From contig NW_020312966.1 in NCBI RefSeq assembly GCF_003265705.1, forward strand, positions 20,459,436 through 20,523,435: a stretch of DNA of 64,000 nt, in the 5' to 3' direction. Below are positions 11,566 to 22,276 of this stretch, in pieces. The DNA is from Callorhinus ursinus (Eukaryota > Chordata > Mammalia > Carnivora > Otariidae). The position numbers and the translations under genes were made by a program. The first letter of the stretch is position 1, and the number at the start of each line of letters is the position of its first letter. A model generated the notes under the pieces. The model did no database searches and had not been told where the DNA came from. It saw only the letters and a program-made list of their open reading frames with translations.

Positions 11566-11960
11566 GTCTGGACATTTATTTACTCAACAAATGTGGTGGA
11601 ACATATGTTAAGTGCTGAGGACAGATAGATGTGTCCATCAGGTGTTGGTGTCTGCCCTTGAGAATCCCACAGGAGAGTGAACCAAGCACAAAACAATTAT
11701 AACATTGTCAATACAACAGTACAGGAGTAGACAGAGTTATATTAGGACCACGGTGTTAGGGAGGGCTTCCATAGAAAGTGGACATTTAGACTTTGTCTCA
11801 AAGTTTATCTCCTAGTTGGGTTTAGAGGCGACTTAAACAGGTGGGAAAACACACGCACGAACAGTGGTGTTGACTTGTACATATAGGGAACGTATACAGG
11901 CTGTGCCCTACACAGGGGATGATGAGTCTGTAGGTGTGGTAGTGTTCTGAATAGGGAATG
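11566..11960 (-). mobile_element. L2 LINE 3' region, antisense
   Basis: 'GGACATTTATTTACTCAACA', 'TTAAGTGCTGAGGACAGATAG', then 'GGGAGGGCTTCC' and 'GTGGACATTTAGACTTTGTC' follow antisense L2 order. Confidence 0.7.
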
Positions 11961-11984
11961 AGAGAAGAAAGAAAGAGGTGGCTT

Positions 11985-12192
11985 GAGATTGCTTAGGTTC
12001 AGACCTTGGCCTCCTCATTTCATCATTTGCTGTGTGACATTGTATAAATTATTCAACCCCTCCATCAGGCTCAGTTCTCTTATTTGTACAGTGGGGATAA
12101 TCATACTATTGTGAGAATTGAAAGGTCATCTGTTAAAAGTAATTAACACACTGCCTGGCATATAGCATCCGTTCAATGTGGTTATTATTAAG
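11985..12192 (+). mobile_element. MIR SINE, sense
   Basis: 'GCTGTGTGACATTGTATAAATT', 'CAGTTCTCTTATTTGTACAG', 'GGGGATAATCATACTATTGTG', 'CACTGCCTGGCATATAGCAT' match the MIR consensus in order (quoted in parts). Confidence 0.85.
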
Positions 12193-12300
12193 TTTACTAC
12201 TTTCACAACTATACAGAAGAGAAATCTGAGACTTAATTAGGTTGTAGTTTGCTGAGGACTCCGGGGCAGTAAGTGGCAGGGTTGTGACGTGAACCCCTTC
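12193..12300 (-). mobile_element. MIR SINE fragment, antisense
   Basis: 'AGAGAAATCTGAGACTTAAT', 'GGGGCAGTAAGTGGCAGGGT' followed by GTGAACCCC resembles the antisense MIR core. It adjoins the sense MIR copy. Confidence 0.6.
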
Positions 12301-13599
12301 ATCTGACCAGTTCTTTTTCCAGTAAACCCCAGGGTCGATGGTCTCTAGCTCAGTTTTTTATCCTTTCATTCCATCTGTAGTTGTTGAGTTAATTGAAAGG
12401 CATGCCAGTGTGAGCTAAAGTTTGAGAGTAAAGTGGGGGATATCGTACTAAACCTGGGGGTGATACTGTGGGCCCCAGATTTTTAAAAAGAGAATGGGCT
12501 GTCAAAGGGAGGTGGGCGAGGCTACTTGTCAGGTGCCTCTGAAGGTGCATTCAGTTACCCGGTGGAAGGAGTTCCCTATTTTGATGTTTAGCGCTTGGGA
12601 CTACCAAATCATACAGATTTAGAGATAGAGGCTTCCTGGATCTTCCTGTCTTTTCTTTTCTTTTCTTTCCTTTTTTTTTTTTTTTCTTTTTACTTTTTTA
12701 ACTAGAGCTTGAGTTAGGGTGCATGAAAATGAGTTGCACTGGGAAGGGCACGTTGGGAGTGGATGACTGGCTATACCCAAAGAGCTTCCATCTGTCAATT
12801 TTCCTGTGCTTCAAGAAAACTTATTTTCTAATCCTTATCAGGAAGGAAAAAACCCTCCAAAACTTGTCTAGCGCAACTTTAATTAAGGATAATTGGATTA
12901 CACATACGATTGTGGATAAAGTCTTGTCAGGTTTTTTTTAACACAAAAATAGTACATATCTCATATTTATTTCAGAAACCACTTAAAAAATTTTTTTTTC
13001 TACATCTCAGCATGGTAGCACCAGTTGTTTTATTTTTTGTAACCCTGACAAAGCAGAATGTTTTGTTTGGCTTTTTGAAAAGGCAATAGTACATGTAGTT
13101 ACGACCTCATTTACTTTATCTGATGAAGCAGTCTGTGAGGAATGTCTGTTTTTTTGTAAATTCACGAAAGAACCTGGGTTTAAGGCAAGGTCATTTTTTA
13201 AAATCCTGCTCTGTGTTTTCAAACAACATATGTAGCTTTGTGATTTGTAATGTCTATTTTATGGTTCTTTTGAGGTTCTCCTTGAAATAGCTATTAATTG
13301 TGGGAGGTAATACGGATTTAGGAAGATCTTTCCACCCTGTAAGGTACCTTTTATGTATTGTTCCATTACAGTTCTTGAGGAAAACATAAACTCTCTGAAC
13401 TGGGATTTTAACTCTGTTCTCTTCCTCTGCCACCCCCTTTCCCCTTCTCTGTTGTTCTTCCCCCCCCACATGCCTCTACAAATTTATGAGAATGGTATGT
13501 AAGGATGGATTTATTTATTTAGGACCGGTAGCACCTTGTGCGTGGAAGAGCTCAAGTTTGGTGGTCTGCTTTATTCATTGGTTTGTCTACTTATTCATT
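12301..13599. other. Intronic DNA without recognised repeat
   Basis: Contains pyrimidine-rich and T-rich runs near 12,645-12,700 and a C-run near 13,460. Open frames of 60-72 codons on both strands show no similarity I recognise. Confidence 0.45.
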
Positions 13600-13755
13600 T
13601 GTTCTGTACTCCTTCACTCATTTATTCAACAAATATTTGCAGGCTCTCTGTATGTATCAGGTACCCCAGGTGCAGTGAAAGAAACAAGGCTTGCCTAGTT
13701 TATCCCTGCCTCCCGAGAGTCCCAGTCTAGCATAGTTAACTGGTAAATAATTCTA
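13600..13755 (-). mobile_element. L2 LINE 3' end, antisense
   Basis: 'TCATTTATTCAACAAATATTTG' then 'GTATCAGGTACCCCAGGTGC', 'TTATCCCTGCCTCCCGAGAG', 'AGTCTAGCATAGTTAACTGG' follow the antisense L2 terminus (quoted in parts). Confidence 0.7.
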
Positions 13756-15114
13756 TTTTAGTCTTCATGGAGTATAATAATCATCAGTTCTTTTTATGTG
13801 TCTGTGACTTAGGGTTGTGTACCTAGAAGTGACCACAAATATAGAAAAAAATAACATAGGAGGCCAAAAATGGGCTTGTCCAATCATAGTGTTCACCGTG
13901 TGGAACGTGCGAGCTTGTGGGACCCTCTTTGCTAGTTGATTACCTTTGGGAATTCATCCACTGCAGTCACATACTGTTCTCACTCTGGAGTTTGGGCAAT
14001 CCATGATCCTTTGAATGTTGATTCTCTGTTTACTCTCTTAAACTAAGTGCCTCTGATTTTATTTCCAGTGGTTGAAACTGTTAAGGCCCCTTTCCACATA
14101 CCCCAGCTTCTTCCTCATTCTTATTTCTGCAATTAGGTTTATTTTTTTATTTTCCTACCTTAATTTTACAGTTATTTGCAAAGTAAGAAGCAGAGCAATA
14201 AAGACAAAAAGACACTGTGTCAACAGCAGTGCTGATGTTGACATGTGGAACTGATTTTTGGAAGAGACGTCTGTCTGCGTCAGATGTCCACGAGGAGAGA
14301 ATGGGGCTCTGGGTGCGGCCACCAGCATGAGGGACAGTGGCGTTCAGTGACACCACCTAGTAGAGGCTCCTTGGAGACATAATGTGACTCCGTTTAATTC
14401 TAGTGGTAAATTATCATAAGTGGATGACGGGGGAGAGAATAGTACAGGCGTTTCCGGGTTTGTTTTGTGTTTGATTTTGAAGTTACTGCCCTAATTCAGA
14501 ATTCAGCACTTGCAACACGACTGTCCTATGACTCGTACGTAGGATATTTTCCTTGTACCGCTCCGCAGTGCTTGTTGGAGGCAGCATTGCCATGGCTTGC
14601 TGCATTTCTCAGCTCCTTTTCTTTAACCAGCACTGCCTTGCTTTTATCGTAATGGTTCCTGGACCACTTTGGTTGACTGGTCCTGCCATAGCCCTCTTTT
14701 CTGATTTCTTTTACAGTCTCTTCATCTTCTCTGAATTATTGCTTAGTTCCCTTGCCATTCTTCCATCTTTGTGTATCCTGTCCACCCACGAGGGGCCATT
14801 ACCATTAAGATATTTTGGTTGCTTAGACAGTTATTTTTGTCTTCAGTACCACCCATGTGCTGTTTTCTTCTTTACATCTAATATAGAATGATTAGTTGTG
14901 TTTTTTTCTTTTTTTCTTTTTAAGAGTGGACATTTGGAAGAGCTTTCTCCCTGAATTTAGATATATTGATAACAGCCAAAAAGTAACTTTAATAAAGCTA
15001 GAGTATCCATTTTTTTTAAGAATACAGTACTTCATAAATTTACCTTTGCCTTTTTATTTTCTTTCTTTTCTGATTGTTTTAACTGCAATTAACTTTAGCA
15101 TGTTTAACATGTAC
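13756..15114. other. Intronic DNA without recognised repeat
   Basis: No repeat family recognised. The overlapping open frames at 14,467-14,891 have no supporting features. Confidence 0.45.
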
Positions 15115-15116
15115 TA

Positions 15117-15479
15117 CAGTTAACCCTTGAATAATACAGGTTTGAACCACACAAGTCCACTTACATCTGGATTTTTTAAGTAAGTATTCGTACAGCTGCA
15201 GAAATGTATTTTCTCTTCCTAATGATTTTCTTAATAACCTTTTCTTTTTTTCTAGCTTACTTTATTGTAATAATATAGTATATAATACATATAACAAGCA
15301 AAATATGTTTTTATTGACTGTTTATGTTACTAGTAAGCTTCTCTGGTCAACAGTAGTTAAGGTAAGGCTCCCAGTCAACAGTAGTTAAATTTGGGGGGAA
15401 GTCAAAAGTTTTATGTGGATTTTTTGACTGTGCAGGGGGTTAGCACCCCTAATCCTCTGTGTTGTTCAAGGGTAAACTC
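15117..15479. mobile_element. Non-autonomous TcMar-Tigger-type DNA transposon
   Basis: Left terminus CAGTTAACCCTTGAATAATA and right terminus (reverse complement) GAGTTTACCCTTGAACAAC form terminal inverted repeats. TA target duplications lie at 15,115-15,116 and 15,480-15,481. The interior 'AGCTTACTTTATTGTAATAA' and 'TAATACATATAACAAGCAAA' match the known mammalian family that starts CAGTTGACCCTTGAAC. No transposase is encoded. The exact family name (MER8-like) is uncertain. Confidence 0.85.
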
Positions 15480-15611
15480 TACTACATAACTAAGAAGCAT
15501 AGATTTTCAAATATATTTAATTAGGATGAGTTAACAAGTAGAATTATGTCAAAGTTAGGAATCCTTTTGTGGGTCTTGGAATATAAGCTCAAAGCACTTT
15601 CTACAGGCATT

Positions 15612-15717
15612 TTATTTTATATTTTTTAAGTAGGCTCCAAGGCCAGCATGGGGCTTGAACTCACAACCCTGAGATCAACAGTCACAGGCTCTACTGATGG
15701 AGCCAGCCAGGCGCCCC
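15612..15717 (-). mobile_element. Short CAN-SINE (tRNA-like head only), antisense
   Basis: 'ATGGGGCTTGAACTCACAAC' and 'GAGATCAACAGTCACAGGCT', ending 'AGCCAGCCAGGCGCCCC'. No GA-rich middle region; short type. The flanks CACTTTCTA and TGCTTTCTA suggest a degraded duplication. Confidence 0.82.
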
Positions 15718-15754
15718 TCAAATTGCTTTCTAAAACATTGCCATTTACAGTGCT

Positions 15755-15872
15755 AACAATTATTCCACTATAAAGTCTTCATGATTATCCCCGTTTTAGG
15801 GAAACTGAAGTCAAAGAGATTAAATAATGTGCCCAGAGCTACCATCTTAGCATAAATGTAGCTAAGTTGAGG
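15755..15872 (-). mobile_element. MIR SINE fragment, antisense
   Basis: 'ATCCCCGTTTTAGGGAAACTG', 'GTCAAAGAGATTAAATAATG' then 'TGCCCAGAGCTACCATC': antisense MIR core. Confidence 0.75.
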
Positions 15873-15894
15873 GTCATATATCGAATGTGAGGGG

Positions 15895-16135
15895 CTGTTT
15901 GGCATAGTGTAAGGAGCATAATTCTGGAGCTGAACTGCTTGGGTCTAAATCCTGGCTCCAGTGCTCACTGGGTAAGTCTGAGCAGGTTTGTTTGTGCATC
16001 GGTCTCTTCATCTCTAAAGTGGGAACATTCATAATATAATATCTATTTCATAGGCTTCTCATGAGGAATAAGTATATCTGTGCATAGTTTAGAATATCAT
16101 CTGGCAAATAGTAATTACTGTATAAGTGATTGCTA
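15895..16135 (+). mobile_element. MIR SINE, sense
   Basis: 'GGAGCTGAACTGCTTGGGTC', 'AAATCCTGGCTCCAGTGCTC', 'GGTCTCTTCATCTCTAAAGT', 'ATCTGGCAAATAGTAATTAC' in MIR order. Confidence 0.85.
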
Positions 16136-16160
16136 TCATCATCATCATCATCATCATCAA
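16136..16160 (+). repeat. (ATC)n microsatellite
   Basis: About eight consecutive ATC units directly after the MIR tail. Confidence 0.95.
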
Positions 16161-16269
16161 TTAGACTGTGTTCTCTTTATATTTTCTTTAACCCTGTGTT
16201 TGTTTATTCCTTCTTTCTAAAACAACATAGGCATTTGAGATAATCTGGTTACTGAACCATCCAGACATT

Positions 16270-16306
16270 TGTGTGAGTGAGTGAGTGAATGAGTGAATGG
16301 ATGAAA
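16270..16306 (+). repeat. (GAGT)n / (GAAT)n short tandem repeat
   Basis: Imperfect tetranucleotide units GTGA GTGA GTGA followed by ATGA-type variants. Confidence 0.8.
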
Positions 16307-16374
16307 TAATGCCTGGAACCCACATCTTTGACTTTTCTGTCATTAGGATGTTTTATTAAAAACCGCCTTGTTTT

Positions 16375-16826
16375 GGGGTGCCTGGGTGACTCAGTCAGTT
16401 GGGCGTCCTACGCTTTTTTTTTTTTTTTAAAGATTTTATTTATTTACTTGAGAGAGAGAGAATGAGAGACAGAGAGCACGAGACGGGGGAGGGTCAGAGG
16501 GAGAAGCAGACTCCCCGCTGAGCAGGGAGCCCGAGGCGGGACTCGATCCCGGGACTCCAGGATCATGACCTGAGCCGAAGGCAGTCGCTTAACCAACTGA
16601 GCCACCCAGGCGCCCGGGCGTCCTACTCTTGATTATGGCTCATGTGGTGATCTCAGGGTCCTGGGATTGAGCCCTGCATGGGGCTTTGTGCTCGGTGAGG
16701 GGTCTGCTTGGGATTTCTCTCTCTCTCTCTTTCCCTCTCCTCCCACTACCTCTCCTGCTTGTGCGTGTGCACACACGTATGCTCTTTCTCCAAAATAAAT
16801 AAAAAATCTAAAAAAACCCCACAAAA
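16375..16826 (+). mobile_element. CAN-SINE, sense, interrupted by a second CAN-SINE
   Basis: Head 'GGGGTGCCTGGGTGACTCAG' starts at 16,375 and reads to 16,411. It resumes at 16,627 with 'TCTTGATTATGGCTCATGTG' and ends in a CT-rich stretch and AAAATAAATAAAAAATC tail. The outer flanks AACCGCCTTGTTTT and AACCTTCTTGTTTT form a 14-bp duplication with two mismatches, so it is older than its guest. Confidence 0.93.
16412..16615 (-). mobile_element. Younger CAN-SINE inserted antisense into the outer SINE
   Basis: T-run, AAAGATTTTATTTATTTACT, GA-rich part, 'GGGACTCCAGGATCATGACC', 'GGCAGTCGCTTAACCAACTG', GCCACCCAGGCGCCC. A perfect 11-bp duplication GGGCGTCCTAC lies at 16,401-16,411 and 16,616-16,626; that sequence is part of the host SINE. 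Confidence 0.96.
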
Positions 16827-16838
16827 CCTTCTTGTTTT

Positions 16839-18664
16839 GGTGCAGTAGGTGAGAAAGAACTAGTTGAATTTAAATATGTCCATTGAAAATATATGAGTGT
16901 GTCCTTTGTAACATGTCTTTACTGAATGTTTACATGGATAGTAGAAAAACAGGACAGTTTGCATAGTGAGCAGCAGGTTGATTTAAACTCTTTATTAATG
17001 GGTTATACTGCCTGAGATCTCTTGCCAACTAATGAGAATGGTCTGAGGCCTTTCTTACAAAAGATGAGGGGAAAAACCCCTTTTAATTAGGGATAAACTT
17101 TGCAAACTATTTAATAAGTTCCTTTATTATTTGTAACCCTGTGGCCAAATACCAACTGCCCACACACCTTTCTAATACACTCTATCCTTGGATGATTAAA
17201 AACCCTTTTGGCAGATTCATATATTCAGAGACTGTGAGAGCCAGAAAGGATTTTAGAGATTAAACTTTTTCATTTCATTGATAATGAAACAGGCCCACTG
17301 GACCGCACAGCCCACAGTTTGGCAGCCCTGCACATTGCGCCCACGCGTAAGAGAACTTGGCTCATGACAGACAGAAGAGGCTACTGTGACGGGTGGTACA
17401 CCTTCACCTTCAGGATTTTAGAGCTTGGGGAAGGAGTAGAAGCTTTTGTTCTCTGCAAGACATCGTAAAGTTGGTATTTTATGTTAGCTTGTATTGAAGT
17501 GTGTATAGGTCGAAACACCAGGAAGTGGTATCACCTTGGCCATTAATGTTTGGTGAATGAACAGTGGAACACAGTGAAGTTATCTTTCTATTAAGTGAAT
17601 TGAGTTAAATGGGGTAAAGAGGCTATTGAGACTCAGGGCTTCTCTTCTGATATGTGAGAACCTCCACAAGAACTCCAGACTTTGCATCTCCTTGGATTCA
17701 TCTTCTGTTCACTCATTATTTGCCTTTCCCATCTGTATTTCTGATTCTACACTTTATCTTCCTTTTTTCCCTTATAGGTTTGTGTGTTTGTATCCCTAGC
17801 ACCTAATAGTGACTAGTATATGGAAGCTCTCAAAAAAGTTTTTATGACTCAGTTTCTAAATGCCAGTGGTATTCTAAAGTCTCTCTTGCTATTTGCTTCC
17901 TCAGTATGTATTTCAGTCTTAGGGTGTGGTCTGTGAGAGAATGAAGCCTGAACCTAAGACCTGAATGTTCTACGGCATTCGCTGTGTAAAATGAATTAAC
18001 TTCTTTCTTAGACTTCTAGATCGGTAAATATCTGTGTACCATCCTTGGGAGAATTTAGAAAATAATCACTCAGTATTTTCTGTAGTACTTAATTATCTTG
18101 GAACACTGGATGAGAAAGTCTGATTTATTCTTTTGTCAGACTTCCCTTCTTAAAGCTTACTTTTGTAAGAAGCATCATCACCAATTGACCTCATTTTGAT
18201 GTTGGTTGTTTTTTTCACTCCACATTTCCTTACGTTGCATTGACTTATTTTTTTACTATGGGTTGTTGCTAAGTTTGCATTTTGCTGCATAAGTTACAGT
18301 TAATTTGGCTCATTCTTTAAAGAGAAACACAAGGAATAAGTGTATAACAGAATTCTGACAGTGCTCTGTTTTTCTTATGTAAAGCACCTGTTACTTGAAT
18401 ATCAAACTGGTCATTGTTTGGGTGGGTTTGTATGTGAGACATGCTAGCACCATGACCACACAGTTCCAAGGGCAAAGGATGGGGACTGGAACTCTAGTAG
18501 ATCAGAGGATGGTTAACACTGACTTGGCCACCACAGCTGACCCTCGAGAGTCAGCCTTGTTTTTAGCATGGGCTCTAAAACTGGCAACTATCTGAGTTCT
18601 TACTTCCAAAGGAGTCAATATTAGATGTGTTAGGGCACAGTTTTAGAAAATCCCATGGAATTTA
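16839..18664. other. Repeat-poor intronic DNA
   Basis: No clear repeat except a possible L2 tail near 17,750-17,850 ('CCTAGCACCTAATAGTGACT'). AT-rich words such as TTTTAATTAGGG near 17,085 occur. Confidence 0.45.
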
Positions 18665-20535
18665 CAGTAAACCTCCTAGAACTCATAAGTGAGTTGAACA
18701 AGAATGCAACATAAACCCACAAAAAGCAATCACATTTCCACATACTAGCAATGTACAATTGGAAACTGAAATTTTAAGAAATCACTTTACACAGAAGTTC
18801 CAAGAAAAATTACTTATGTATAAATACTTAGGTATAAATCTAACAAATCAAATTAAGAGCTGCATGTTGAAAACTATGCAATGGAGGAAATCAAAGAAGA
18901 CCTAAAAAAATATATAGACATACGATGTTGTGAATCGGAAGACTCAATGTGGTAAAGGTTATCACTTCTTCCCATATTGATCTATAGATTTAAAGTAATT
19001 TCAATACAAATTACAATTGGATTTTTTCTTTTTTTGCAGTTATGGACAAGCTGACCCTAGATTTTATAAGGAAAGGCAAAGGAACTAGAGCCACCTAAAA
19101 TAGTTTTCAAAAAGAATAAAATTGGAAGAATCGCACCACCCTAACTTAAAACCTATTCTAAAGCAGCTGCAATCAAGGGAGTGTGGTAGTGATGAAGGGA
19201 TAGACACACAAGTCATTGGGAACAGGACAGCAAGTCCAGAAAGAGACCCCCACAGAATGGCCAGGTGATTTTTGATAAAGGTGCCAAGTCTGTCCAACAG
19301 GAAAGCAGTGAAAACATCAAATTTTGCTGGAACGATAGTTATCCATATGGAAAAAGAAAAAAAAATCCTTTGACTTAAACCTTACAGATAATGACAATTT
19401 GCCCTGGTATTAACCATCAAATGTAAAATTTTGAATTGTAGAATTCTAGAAGAAAACATAGGAGAACATTCTTGTGATCTGTGGTGAGGCAAAGAGTTCT
19501 TTGACATGTTACCCAAAGCATGATCTAGAGAAGGAAAAAGGATGGACTTCATCAAAATGAAGGTATTTTGCTCTGTGAATGATACTATAAAGAGTAAGCT
19601 GCAGACCGGGAGAAATAAGTTACATACCATACCCAAGCATAGAAGTAATATCCAGAAGAACTCTCAGAACTAAGTATGAAAACCAGAAGCTCATTTAAAA
19701 AATGGGCAAGAGGTGTGAACAGACACTAAGCCAGTGAGGATATTCCAGTGGCAAATAGGCACATAGAAGGTTTTCGGCATCATTACTATGCTAATTTACA
19801 TATTAGCCTAGGTAAAATTAAGAAATCCTGACAGGATCAGGTGAGGTTTGGGAACAACTAGACCTCTTACACATTGTTGGTGGGGATATAAAATATACAG
19901 CCACTTTGTAAAGAAGTTGCAGTTTCCCAAAAAATGTAACACCAACTTACCATGTGACCATTAATCCCACTTGTGGGGATGAGAAATGGAGATTTCATAG
20001 GAAAACCTGTACACAAGTATTTATAGCAGCTCCCTTCCAAATTGTCCAAAACCAAAAACATTTCATATGTCTCTCAGGGAGTGAATGGGTAAATAAACTA
20101 TGTTACATCCATTCAGTGGGTGGTGAGCAATGAAAACATGAATGAATGATTGATACCCTTAGCATCCTGGATGAGTCTCAAAGACATTGTGCCGAGTGAA
20201 CAAAGCCAGTTTAAAAAGGTTATATACTGTATGATTTATTTATATGACATTCAAGAAAAGAGAAAATGGTAATGATGGAGAAGAGATCAGTGATTTCCAG
20301 TGCTTAGAGGTGGGGGGAGGGGGGGGGAGACAAAAGGGAGAGCGGGAAGGAGTGTGTTAGGGTGATGGAACTCTGCCATATTTTTATTGCTGTGCTGGTT
20401 CCATATATCTCTGCATGTGCTAAAATTCGTAGAACTGAACTATATTCTCTCTAAGAAATTAGTTACAGAAATTACCATATGACAGTTTTTTTAAAAAAAT
20501 TAATTGATCCTGCAAATAAAAAAAATATATTAAGA
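18665..20535 (+). mobile_element. L1 LINE 3' half (ORF2 end plus 3' UTR), sense, decayed
   Basis: Runs in L1 order: 'CATACTAGCAATGTACAATT', 'GGTATAAATCTAACAAATCA', 'GGAAAGGCAAAGGAACTAGA', 'GGCCAGGTGATTTTTGATAA', 'GTGATGGAACTCTGCCATAT'. Many stops interrupt ORF2. The 5' end is truncated. This is one of few sense L1s in the window. Confidence 0.88.
20311..20328 (+). repeat. G-rich tract in L1 3' UTR
   Basis: Runs of six and nine G separated by one A. It lies at the usual place of the L1 3' UTR G-rich segment and could form a G-quadruplex (inference). Confidence 0.7.
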
Positions 20536-21128
20536 AATGTTTAGGTGGAAAACCGAAGTAGGAGATTGAAATTTTTGAAAAAAGGTTTATACCTCACCTA
20601 TGTAGGAAGCAAAGTCATCTGGACAAAGAGGGAGGTAGGTTTGAGTTTGTATATTTGAGAATAACTTAGTTTTGGAACAGCTTCTGAGGGTAAATGAAGT
20701 CTTACTGAATTTGTCCTCAGTGGTGAGTGGAATATTGTCACCTCAAGGTAATTTGAGATGATTAACAAGACAGTTAAATGGCAGGATTGTGTCATGATTT
20801 GATTTATTAAATAAAATTTTTTAATTACCTGCTGTCATTTCCCATTAAAGAAGACTCTCTTTCAATTTGGCAGTTCCTGCCGTTGCCATTTGTTGACTGG
20901 AAGACAGCTTTCAGAGGTATTCTGTTGTTGCTGGAGGTGGGAATGGGCAAGGGTGGAATTTGGTTAGGACACAAATGTCACAGTCACAGAAGAAAGGGTT
21001 TGGCTCACAATTAAGCCAATGCCTGTATGTTCGTGTTACGTGTATGCACACATGCATACCCATCTTGAAGTTTTTCTTGCTACCCTTTGCATAAAGAAAG
21101 GAGTTATTGCTTTGGAACTTGTGCCTAT
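20536..21128. other. Intronic DNA without recognised repeat
   Basis: Nothing recognised between the L1 tail and a short SINE. Confidence 0.45.
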
Positions 21129-21137
21129 AAAAATTGC

Positions 21138-21267
21138 CAAGGTTGGGACACCTGGCTTGGGGCAGTGGGAAGAGCATGCGATTTTTGATCACAGGGTTGT
21201 GAGTTCGAGCTCCATGTTGGGGACAGAGATTACTTACATATATACATACATACATAAATACTTTTTT
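21138..21267 (+). mobile_element. Short CAN-SINE, sense
   Basis: 'CACCTGGCTTGGGGCAGTGG', 'AGAGCATGCGATTTTTGATC', 'AGGGTTGTGAGTTCGAGCTC' retain the tRNA-Lys A and B boxes. The tail is (TACA)n plus a T/A run. A 9-bp duplication AAAAATTGC lies at 21,129-21,137 and 21,268-21,276. Confidence 0.88.
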
Positions 21268-21559
21268 AAAAATTGCAAAAAGTTCAGTATATAGCTACTT
21301 TGTCATAATGACTTGTTTAAATTTGAATTTTTTTGTCTGAGTAGATACTACAAAATCAGGTCCTCATATTCAAGCGTGTAATCATCTTAATCGTATATAT
21401 GGAAGAATTGCAATCTCCTTTTTGGAGGGGCTGTAAAAATATGTATTGGTGGAAAACCCAACAGCATGGAGAATTCAGTATTCAGAGTCAACAATATCTA
21501 GGAGCATTCAGCTCTGCTGGATCTGTTGGACCAGCATGTACATACCAAACTGTTGCTGC

Positions 21560-21935
21560 TGCATTTTTTTTTTAATCAAATGATCATAGAAACATATGTA
21601 ATAACCAAAAACTAGAATCAACTCACTGTCCATCACCAGATGAAAGGACAAATTATGACACAGGCATACAATAGACTACCTACCAAAATAAAGGAATTAG
21701 CTTTTGATACACATAAAAGCATGGATGAAACTCAGAATAACTATGCAGAAGAACTCAGACAAAACCATTACACACTGCATTATACCATCCACATAAAATT
21801 AGAGAAAATGCAGACAAATCTATAAAGTGGTGGTTCCCGGAGCAGTGGTTTCTGGAGGCGAGAGGGTCCTGCGGGGAGGGGAGAGGACACACAGGAACAC
21901 ACAGAAACTATCTTTATTGCAGTGATGTTTTCTTA
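21560..21935 (+). mobile_element. L1 3' UTR fragment, sense, ancient
   Basis: 'ATAACCAAAAACTAGAATCA', 'GGCATACAATAGACTACCTA', 'AAAGCATGGATGAAACTCAG', 'AGTGGTGGTTCCCGGAGCAG' follow the 3' end of mammal-wide L1M elements. Confidence 0.75.
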
Positions 21936-22227
21936 AATATGTGAAACACTTCTCAAACTATCGTGACCAGCCTCTTTAATTCTTGTAATACTTGATAGGA
22001 ATTGAAACATGTTTTAATGATACCACTTTTTTTCTTCCCTTTTCCCCTAAAAAATTTTTCTGTGCTCTCCAAGCATCTTAGTATCAGCCTGAAAATACAA
22101 AGGAAAGAAAAATCAGAAGGGAGAAAAAAAGGGAAGAAAACAAGGAGAGAGAGTATAAGCCAGATTCCATTTTGCTAGTAACAGGCTACCAGAGAACACC
22201 TTTTTTTGCTTTCCTTTTTTTTCGCTC
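21936..22227. other. Intronic DNA, no recognised repeat
   Basis: Contains a purine-rich stretch near 22,090-22,150 but no identifiable element. Confidence 0.4.
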
Positions 22228-22276
22228 TATATGTGCGCGCGCGTGTGTGTGTGTGTGTGTGCGCGCGCGCGTGCGC
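22228..22276 (+). repeat. 49-bp alternating pyrimidine-purine (TA)(TG)(CG)n tract
   Basis: Strict alternation from TATATGTG through two CG-rich blocks flanking a (TG)n block, ending GTGCGC. CG and TG alternation is the classic Z-DNA-prone composition. Confidence 0.95.
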
